A DNA stretch of 7,333 nucleotides, taken from an uncultured bacterium (GTDB lineage: Bacteria > Hydrothermota > Tepidihabitantia > Tepidihabitantales > Tepidihabitantaceae). The notes under the pieces are model-generated. The model was given only the letters and a program-made list of their open reading frames with translations. It did no database searches and was not told the origin of the DNA. Positions 1 through 4,982 of the stretch are shown here, piece by piece (the stretch's first letter is position 1; each line of letters opens with the position of its first letter). Location: NCBI GenBank assembly GCA_937139435.1, contig CAKZPX010000280.1:1-7333 (forward strand), in the 5' to 3' direction. A program made the position numbers and the translations under genes.

Positions 1-65
1 GGATGAAACCCGGAACCTATTTCTTAAGACTGGACGAAACAACTAAAAAGTTCATCGTTAGATAA
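1..65 (+). CDS. 3' end of a secreted protein with a T9SS-type C-terminal sorting tail (partial)
   Basis: Reading from base 3, the frame gives MKPGTYFLRLDETTKKFIVR and then TAA at 63-65. The 5' part lies outside the window, so the first ATG is just an internal Met. The pattern Lys-Pro-Gly-x-Tyr-Phe-x-Arg-Leu, a short gap, then Lys-Lys-Phe-x-Val-Arg and stop is what the last beta strands of type IX secretion (Por) type A sorting domains and FlgD-like Ig folds look like (typically PG-x-Y-F/hydrophobic ... K-hydrophobic-hydrophobic at the very C-terminus). Such tails take proteins across the outer membrane in Bacteroidetes and several candidate phyla. Only about 20 residues are visible, so the passenger protein is unknown. 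It is separated from the polysaccharide genes by over 400 bases and a new promoter, so it probably belongs to another transcription unit. Confidence 0.6.
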   Translation, partial: MKPGTYFLRLDETTKKFIVR

Positions 66-70
66 GAAAA

Positions 71-94
71 TCAGGGGACAGAAACTTAACTTAA
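71..94 (+). repeat. Possible REP/Y1-transposase-associated repeat end (GGGGACAG motif)
   Basis: Six bases after the upstream stop codon the sequence reads TCAGGGGACAGAAACTTAAC and continues with TTAA, so it contains a tandem CTTAA. From memory, GGGGACAG segments of this kind flank IS200/REP-associated tyrosine transposase genes in many environmental genomes. No transposase gene and no second copy of the motif is visible in this window, so this is only a suggestion that a solo repeat sits here. Confidence 0.2.
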
Positions 95-131
95 CCCTTA
101 AAGGGCAGCGCGGGAGTTAGAAGGTTATCAC

Positions 132-149
132 CTGTTCATGGTGGAACAG
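132..149. repeat. 6-bp perfect inverted repeat (CTGTTC / GAACAG)
   Basis: CTGTTC at 132-137 is the exact reverse complement of GAACAG at 144-149, with a 6-base loop. It is followed by only three T residues, so it is a poor intrinsic terminator, though it could act as a weak one for the upstream gene. As a dyad with 6-base half sites it could also be an operator, but it lies about 140 bases upstream of the recognised -35 box. Confidence 0.3.
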
Positions 150-216
150 TTTATCGCCTGTGCCCGAAATTACATCGGTGCCGGACAGCTGAAAAATATG
201 TAGAATCCCAACCTAA

Positions 217-273
217 AGCCGCGTCTGTTCCCCCGACATTAGAGCAGCACGGGTAACGACGTCTGCTGCGGCT
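217..273 (+). other. Foldable two-stem element just upstream of the promoter
   Basis: AGCCGC (217-222) pairs exactly with GCGGCT (268-273), and AGCAG (243-247) pairs with CTGCT (263-267). The two 3' arms abut, so the stems could stack as one helix with a 20-base bulge on the 5' side and a 15-base loop. The element ends 12 bases before the -35 box. It is not followed by a T run. It could be the 3' structure of the upstream transcript or chance pairing; no function can be assigned. Confidence 0.25.
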
Positions 274-285
274 GAAAAATTATTA

Positions 286-313
286 TTGACCACGATAAAA
301 TTTTTGTTATAAT
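286..313 (+). promoter_or_regulatory. Strong sigma70-type promoter of the polysaccharide operon
   Basis: The -35 box is TTGACC (286-291, five of six matching TTGACA) and the -10 box is a perfect TATAAT (308-313), separated by 16 bases. The spacer and flanks are AT-rich, in contrast to the GC-richer surroundings. Transcription should start near 319-321, giving a leader of about 185 bases before the first large gene, with the 34-codon frame at 364 inside it. No other promoter-like pair of comparable quality was noticed ahead of the downstream genes, so this is the likely main promoter of the cluster. Confidence 0.75.
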
Positions 314-363
314 ATTAGGACCGGGAAATAAGGGGAAGGAGTAAAAACAAGGAGGAAGGAAAA

Positions 364-468
364 ATGAAACAAAAGGCTACCGGGGGAGCCAACGCAACCA
401 TAACCCCAAAAAATTTAACCCGGAAACAGATTAAAATGCAACCCTTGTCGGCTCGGATTGAGCCTTAG
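364..468 (+). CDS. 34-residue small ORF in the operon leader (leader peptide or small protein)
   Basis: ATG at 364 follows AGGAGG (350-355, extended as AAGGAGGAAGG) by 8 bases, the best ribosome binding site in the window. It begins about 45 bases after the predicted transcription start. The frame runs 34 codons to TAG at 466-468 and encodes a basic, Thr/Lys-rich peptide with no hydrophobic segment: it starts MKQKATGGANATITPKNLTR and ends in a short stretch finishing SARIEP. I recognise no family. Position (first frame of the transcript, 38 bases before the dehydrogenase start) and size fit a regulatory leader peptide, but there is no run of one amino acid of the kind seen in classical attenuators, and a free small protein is equally possible. 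The stop codon lies inside the overlapping hairpins at 450-476. Translation is likely from the start signal; function is unknown. Confidence 0.5.
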   Translation: MKQKATGGANATITPKNLTRKQIKMQPLSARIEP

Positions 469-476
469 GCCAGGCT
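450..476 (+). promoter_or_regulatory. Mutually exclusive hairpins at the end of the leader ORF (possible attenuator-like switch)
   Basis: GGCTC (450-454) can pair with GAGCC (460-464) around a 5-base loop. The overlapping AGCCT (461-465) can instead pair with AGGCT (472-476) around a 6-base loop, and a G-U pair can be added. The two stems share bases 461-464 and cannot form together. The leader ORF's stop codon (466-468) sits in the loop of the second stem, so a terminating ribosome would cover the shared arm. The second stem is followed by TGGTATAGTTT and then A residues, not a clear T run, so a transcription terminator is not evident. An effect on the ribosome binding site at 495-502 is conceivable. 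The stems are only 5 bp, so chance is possible. Confidence 0.3.
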
Positions 477-506
477 TGGTATAGTTTAAAAAAGAAGGAG
501 GGATAA

Positions 507-2339
507 ATGGACCGTGCTCACGGTTCCCGGAACAGGCACAACCGCTCTATTGCGGTAATCGGGGTCGGCACCTGGGGCAAAAACCTCGCCCGGGTGTTTG
601 ACGAACTCAACTCCCTCAACGCCATCTGTGATGCCAGCGCAACTGCCTTTGCCGGAATAAAGGTGTCATCGGCAGTGCGCCAGACAAACGACCTCCGGAC
701 CGTGCTTAATGACCCGGAAATAACCGCAGTCGCCATCGCCACTTCGGCGGCAACTCACTATGAAATCGCCCGCGCCGCCCTGCTGGCTGATAAAGATGTG
801 TTTGTGGAAAAACCGCTTGCACTGGAAATCACCCAGGCAGAGGAACTGGTTAAACTGGCAGAGGAAAGAGAACGCATCCTTATGGTCGGTCACATCCTGC
901 GTTACCATCCCGCAATAATCAAGCTGAGCGAGATTATTGAACAGGGCGGGCTGGGACGGATTGAATACATCTACTCCAATCGCTTAAACCTTGGTCGCCT
1001 GCGCACCGAGGAAAACATCCTCTGGAGTTTTGCCCCGCACGATATCAGTGTTATCCTTGCCCTGGTCCAGGAGCGCCCGATTCTTGTCTCCGCCCATGGC
1101 GAGGCGTTCCTGCAGAAAAACATACCTGATGTCACCTGGACCACGCTGGAGTTTCCTTCTGGTATCCATGCTTACACATTTGTCTCCTGGCTCCACCCCT
1201 TCAAAGAACAGCGCCTGGTGGTTGTTGGTTCCAAGGAGATGGCGGTTTTTGAGGACGGCGCCGGAGCAAAACTTGCCTGCTATCCGCATGATATTCGCTG
1301 GCAGGGCGGTAAAGTCCCCATCGCCCTGAAGGGTGAACGCCGTTTAATTGAAATTCCTCCGGATGAACCACTGCGCCAGGAATGCGAGCACTTTCTGGAA
1401 AGTATCGCCACCCGCATCCCACCCCGCACCGATGGTTATGAAGGGTTGCGCGTGCTTGAGGTCATTGCCGCTGCTGAGGAGTCACTCCACCGGGGCGGCA
1501 AAGCAATAAATCTCAAACACGTTCGTAACGGTAATTCCAAGCGGACAACCGCTGCCCGGACCGCCACGATGGTGCCCTCAACCCCATCAGCAGTTTACAC
1601 ACCGGTCGCTGCTCTGGCTCTCCAGACGCAGCCTTCATCAGTAACCCATCCCGGGGCGGTAACCCGTGGCACAGAACCGGAAGCAATAGCGCCCGCAGTG
1701 GTGCGGGAATCACAAACCCAGACCACAATCGCGCAACAAATCCAGTCTGGAGTCGCTCCGGACACATTCGTCCATCCCACTGCGGTGGTTGATGAGGGGG
1801 TAACAATTGGTGCCGGAACAAAAATCTGGCATTTTACCCACATCTCCCGCGGCGCCCGCATCGGTCGCAACTGTGTGTTCGGACAGAATGTATTCATTGC
1901 CGACGGAGTAACGGTAGGCGATAACTGCAAGGTGCAGAACAATGTCTCCCTGTACAAAGGTGTAACACTGGAAGAAAATGTGTTCTGCGGACCGTCCTGT
2001 GTCTTCACCAACGTCATTAACCCCCGTGCCTTTATTGAACGCAAATCCGAATTCAAACCAACGCTGGTTCAGAAGGGCGCATCCATTGGTGCCAACGCCA
2101 CCATCGTCTGTGGCAACACCATCGGGCGCTATGCGCTTGTTGGTGCCGGAGCGGTAGTTACCAGAGACGTCCCTGCCTACGCCCTGGTTGTTGGTATTCC
2201 TGCCCGCATCATCGGCTGGGTGTGTAAGTGCGGGACAACCCTGGTGGTTGAGGACCACCGTGCCCGCTGCCCCGGCTGCGGAAATAAATACCAGCCAGGG
2301 GATGAAGGTGAAGGTTTAAAACCGGTAAAGGAGGCATAA
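507..2339 (+). CDS. wlbA-wlbB: Fused UDP-GlcNAcA 3-dehydrogenase (WlbA/WbpB type) and UDP-3-amino-sugar N-acetyltransferase (WlbB/WbpD type)
   Basis: A 610-residue cytoplasmic enzyme of two parts. Residues ~14-335 are a Gfo/Idh/MocA oxidoreductase: the Rossmann loop GVGTWG is at 19-24, the family's EKP with its catalytic lysine is at 101-103, LRYHP is at 131-135, and the WSFAPHDI segment (173-180) carries the active-site histidine. In this family the reaction oxidises C3 of UDP-GlcNAc uronic acid with NAD. Residues ~336-415 are an Ala/Thr/Pro/Gln-rich linker with no obvious fold. Residues ~420-570 are a left-handed beta-helix acyltransferase with WlbB/WbpD hallmarks: IWHFTHI (440-446), GQNVFIADG (459-467), KVQNNVSLYKGV (475-486), GPSCVFTNV (495-503), GANATI (528-533) and the GAGAVVTRDVP turn (547-556). 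It acetylates the 3-amino group formed by the aminotransferase. The C-terminus has CKCG (573-576) and CPGCG (588-592), probably a zinc ribbon. The start is set by AAGGAGGG at 495-502. Fusion, rather than two genes, is the oddity; both family calls are firm, the exact substrate is inferred. Confidence 0.9.
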   Translation: MDRAHGSRNRHNRSIAVIGVGTWGKNLARVFDELNSLNAICDASATAFAGIKVSSAVRQTNDLRTVLNDPEITAVAIATSAATHYEIARAALLADKDVFVEKPLALEITQAEELVKLAEERERILMVGHILRYHPAIIKLSEIIEQGGLGRIEYIYSNRLNLGRLRTEENILWSFAPHDISVILALVQERPILVSAHGEAFLQKNIPDVTWTTLEFPSGIHAYTFVSWLHPFKEQRLVVVGSKEMAVFEDGAGAKLACYPHDIRWQGGKVPIALKGERRLIEIPPDEPLRQECEHFLESIATRIPPRTDGYEGLRVLEVIAAAEESLHRGGKAINLKHVRNGNSKRTTAARTATMVPSTPSAVYTPVAALALQTQPSSVTHPGAVTRGTEPEAIAPAVVRESQTQTTIAQQIQSGVAPDTFVHPTAVVDEGVTIGAGTKIWHFTHISRGARIGRNCVFGQNVFIADGVTVGDNCKVQNNVSLYKGVTLEENVFCGPSCVFTNVINPRAFIERKSEFKPTLVQKGASIGANATIVCGNTIGRYALVGAGAVVTRDVPAYALVVGIPARIIGWVCKCGTTLVVEDHRARCPGCGNKYQPGDEGEGLKPVKEA

Positions 2340-3488
2340 ATGGAAATCCCGATGCTTGACCTAAAAAGAGAGTATCTCTATCTGAAATCAAAGATTGACC
2401 ACCACCTCCAGGTTGTACTGGAACACCAGAACTGGATAATGGGACCGGAAGTCAAAGAACTGGAAAATAAGGTTGCCAGTTATATTGGCACCCGATTTGC
2501 TCTCGGAGTCGCTTCCGGCACCGATGCCCTAGTACTTTCTTTGCGGGCGGTGGCATTCCAGCGCACCGGTAAAGACCTGTTTAACCCGGAGGATGAGATC
2601 ATTACCACCCCGTTCACTTTTGCTGCAACCGCCGAGGCAATCCTCCGCACTGGCGCCACGCCGGTATTTGTTGACATCAATCCGGCAACATTCAATATTG
2701 ACCCGGCAAAGGTCGTCGCTGCCATCTCTCCCCGAACCGTCGGCATTATACCGGTTCATCTCTATGGACTCCCCTGCCCTATGGACCGGCTCAAAGCCAT
2801 TGCCGAAGAACATAACCTCTTCATTGTTGAAGATGTCGCCCAGGCATTCGGTGCGGAATATGCAGGGAAAAAGTGCGGTGCCTGGGGTGATGCTGCTGCC
2901 TTCAGTTTCTTCCCAAGTAAAAACCTCGCTGGTTTTGGCGATGGTGGGATGGTAACAACCGACGACCCGATAATCGCCGGTTTCGTTGATATCCTGCGCC
3001 GTCACGGCGGTCGGGACAAGTACAACATTGACTACCGGGGTTATAACAGCCGACTGGATACCATTCAGGCAGCGGTGCTTTTAGCCAAGTTCACCGCTCT
3101 GGACGAGTTCAACGAACGCAGAAGAAAAATTGCCGCCCAGTACCAGATGCGCCTCAATCATATTAAAGACATAACCCTGCCCTTCACTCCACCCAACAGC
3201 ACGCCGGTGTTCCACCAGTTCACCATCCGTCATCCCGAGCGCGACCGGCTCAAAGCGTGGCTGAAAAAATGTGGCATCGCCTCAATGGTCTACTACCCCA
3301 TCCCCCTGCACCAGATGAAACTCTTTGCCGGTAAATCCCGCATCGCCACCGCGCTTATCCACGCCGAAAAGGCGGCAGCCGAAGTGCTCTCCCTGCCCAT
3401 TGAACCGCTCCTGACTCCAGATGAAATAGCCTGTGTAACCGAGAGAATCAAAGAGTTCGCATCAGCAAGGACAACGGTAAACGTGTAA
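2340..3488 (+). CDS. wlbC: DegT/DnrJ/EryC1/StrS PLP aminotransferase, UDP-3-keto-GlcNAcA type (WlbC/WbpE)
   Basis: A full-length 382-residue fold-type I sugar aminotransferase. Seen in order: GTDAL (60-64) for phosphate binding, TTPFTFAATAEAI (89-101), EDVAQAFGAEY (164-174) with the Asp that contacts the PLP ring nitrogen, and FSFFPSKNLAGFGDGG (188-203) in which Lys194 should form the Schiff base. NSRLDTIQAAVL (236-247) and the C-terminal SLPIEPLLTPDEI follow. Family members use glutamate to aminate a 3-keto (or 4-keto) nucleotide sugar. Its position directly after the fused 3-dehydrogenase/acetyltransferase argues for UDP-3-keto-GlcNAcA as substrate, the middle step between the two activities of that fusion. 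The start codon follows the previous stop without a gap (TAAATG), and AAAGGAGG (2327-2334) lies inside the preceding gene, which indicates translational coupling. FdtB- or QdtB-like activity on dTDP sugars cannot be excluded from sequence alone. Confidence 0.9.
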   Translation: MEIPMLDLKREYLYLKSKIDHHLQVVLEHQNWIMGPEVKELENKVASYIGTRFALGVASGTDALVLSLRAVAFQRTGKDLFNPEDEIITTPFTFAATAEAILRTGATPVFVDINPATFNIDPAKVVAAISPRTVGIIPVHLYGLPCPMDRLKAIAEEHNLFIVEDVAQAFGAEYAGKKCGAWGDAAAFSFFPSKNLAGFGDGGMVTTDDPIIAGFVDILRRHGGRDKYNIDYRGYNSRLDTIQAAVLLAKFTALDEFNERRRKIAAQYQMRLNHIKDITLPFTPPNSTPVFHQFTIRHPERDRLKAWLKKCGIASMVYYPIPLHQMKLFAGKSRIATALIHAEKAAAEVLSLPIEPLLTPDEIACVTERIKEFASARTTVNV

Positions 3489-3494
3489 CCCGCT

Positions 3495-4982
3495 ATGGCA
3501 TCTGCCCAGCCCGGTTGCGCTGAAAGACTTTCTAAAGAATGCTACCATCGGTCGGGGAACACACCAGTAACATCCGGACAGCGAGAAAAAGTCCTGCCGG
3601 CGTTGGGCAACGAAATAACCGCTCTTGCCCTTTCCTTATTAAAAATCAACACCCATCGTCCGGCAGTGAAAAGTGCGCTTCTCGTTACTTTTTTAACCGC
3701 CTCCTCAAAACTGCTCGGCTTCATCCGGGAACTGTTAATCGCCCATCACTTTGGTGCACAAAGCATTGCTGATGCCTATCGCGTCGGCGAAACCATATCT
3801 ACGGTCAGCGCAAGCCTCCTTGCCCATCCATTTGAGGTTATTGCCCTGCCCTTAATTGTTGAGCAACTGGTTAACAAAAAAGAAACCCGTGCCCGTCAGG
3901 TGTTTGTTTCTCTCTTTACCCTGGCTGGAACCTGCGCCGCAATACTCGCCATAATAATCTTGGCTACCGCACCTGTTCTTGTTCGCATCTTTGCACCCAA
4001 ACTACCGTCGGACACCGCCCGCATCGCGACCCAGATTACCCGGATTATGGCACTTGTGCCCGCCGCAATTGTATTAATCAGCGCTACCGGCGCCTACTAC
4101 AACGCCCGGCGGCGCTTCGCCCTGCCCCGGCTTATTGACCCGGCAATCAACACGACCGCGATCATCCTTTTCTTACTAACGGTTCGCTATTCTGGAATTA
4201 CCGCCCTTGCCGGCGCCTGGACATCCGGACACATCATCGGGACCCTTGTTGCCCTTCTGCCTTTGATTCCTCTGCTGGCGAGGGGTGCCGGCGCCATCCG
4301 GCGTGGTATGCTGTCGCTTATCAATTCCGTTACTGACCCGGCAATAAAGGAGTTCTTTAAACTCTCTCTTCCACTTCTGGCGTTATTTCTGGTTCGTCCG
4401 CTTAACCTTGCCCTCACCCGTGCCTTTGCCTCGTCCTTACCACCAGGTAACATCGCCATCCTCGCTTATGCTGACCGTCTCTTCGCATTCCCCTGTTCTC
4501 TGATTACCGCAGCAATTGGCACGATCTTCTTCGCCCGGGCGAGCGAACTTGCCACCACTAACAATATCCGTACCCTTCGCTTCCTGACAAACCGACTGCT
4601 GGGTTATTTTGCCCTGACCTTTATCCCCGCGAGCCTGTTATTAATCCCCATCGCCCGACCGCTCGTCAAACTCCTTTACCAGCATGGCAACTTTACTTCA
4701 ACAGCAACCAGCGCCACCGCCCTAACCCTCACACTTCTCGGGCTGGGTCTGTTTCCGTTCACCGCCACCACCCTGCTCACCGCCGGTTTTCGGGGTAGAA
4801 AAGACACCTTAACCCCGGTCATCGCCACCATCCTTGGCGCGGTAACAACCGCTGGTTTTGCATCTGCCTTTGTCCAGCGCTGGGGAGTTCCGGCACTGGC
4901 ACTGGGCTCAACACTGGGCATCACGGTGAATATGCTGGTTCTCCTTATCATCTTTCTCCGCAATCCTTCGGAGGGTAAGTAA
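3495..4982 (+). CDS. murJ-like: MurJ/MviN-family lipid-linked oligosaccharide flippase, divergent; start uncertain
   Basis: An integral inner-membrane protein with about 12 hydrophobic segments between residues ~60 and 488. MurJ-family signatures are clear: SSKLLGFIRELLIAHHFGA (70-88) matches the usual S-R-x-LGF-x-R first helix, AYADRLFAFP (324-333) with IGTIFF (341-346) matches YADRL-x-x-FP, LLYQHGNFT (393-401) matches the LFQ-x-G-x-F motif, and GRKDTLTPV (434-442) matches ARxDTxTPV. Members flip lipid II or other polyprenyl-linked sugars. The usual LRRIFAEGAF segment after the first helices is replaced (STVSASLLAHPFE, 102-114), and the chain stops near the 12th helix. Both suggest export of this cluster's repeat unit rather than housekeeping lipid II. 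ATG 3495 has no Shine-Dalgarno, and its first ~57 residues look non-homologous. GTG at 3666, right at the conserved helix, is an alternative but also lacks a binding site, so the start is unresolved. Confidence 0.85.
   Translation: MASAQPGCAERLSKECYHRSGNTPVTSGQREKVLPALGNEITALALSLLKINTHRPAVKSALLVTFLTASSKLLGFIRELLIAHHFGAQSIADAYRVGETISTVSASLLAHPFEVIALPLIVEQLVNKKETRARQVFVSLFTLAGTCAAILAIIILATAPVLVRIFAPKLPSDTARIATQITRIMALVPAAIVLISATGAYYNARRRFALPRLIDPAINTTAIILFLLTVRYSGITALAGAWTSGHIIGTLVALLPLIPLLARGAGAIRRGMLSLINSVTDPAIKEFFKLSLPLLALFLVRPLNLALTRAFASSLPPGNIAILAYADRLFAFPCSLITAAIGTIFFARASELATTNNIRTLRFLTNRLLGYFALTFIPASLLLIPIARPLVKLLYQHGNFTSTATSATALTLTLLGLGLFPFTATTLLTAGFRGRKDTLTPVIATILGAVTTAGFASAFVQRWGVPALALGSTLGITVNMLVLLIIFLRNPSEGK

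Larger units (their letters stand above)
66..285. other. Intergenic stretch without a convincing gene; small repeats and possible gene remnants
   Basis: No frame here has both a start with a ribosome binding site and a plausible length. The stretch holds a GGGGACAG-containing segment at 71-94, an open segment without a good start at 102-203, a 6-bp inverted repeat at 132-149, two imperfect 13-base direct repeats (125-137 and 151-163, 11 of 13 identical), and a two-stem foldable element at 217-273. I see no classical rho-independent terminator (GC stem followed by a T run) for the upstream gene. The mixture suggests decayed sequence or an inserted small element, but nothing identifies it. Confidence 0.5.

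Noticed and set aside
95..105. CCCTTAAAGGG near-palindrome as a terminator
   Set aside because: The loop would be too small for the full stem, only three GC pairs would remain, and no T run follows.
138..203. Possible 21-codon ORF starting at ATG 138
   Set aside because: No Shine-Dalgarno upstream, the ATG sits in the loop of an inverted repeat, and it lies upstream of the recognised promoter.
1595..2258. Long minus-strand open frames (153 and 182 codons) inside the acetyltransferase region
   Set aside because: They lie opposite a clearly conserved coding region, show no recognisable motifs, and have the texture expected of antisense frames in C-rich coding sequence.
2529..3005. Minus-strand open frame of 158 codons opposite the aminotransferase
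   Set aside because: The plus-strand frame carries every catalytic motif of the DegT family; the antisense product is Cys/Gly-rich and unrecognisable.
3484..3570. Frame reading PSPVALKDFLKNATIGRGTH before a stop, reminiscent of a hexapeptide acyltransferase start
   Set aside because: Only one hexapeptide-like turn is present, there is no ATG or GTG start and no ribosome binding site, and no other frame continues the pattern. Too short to call a pseudogene.
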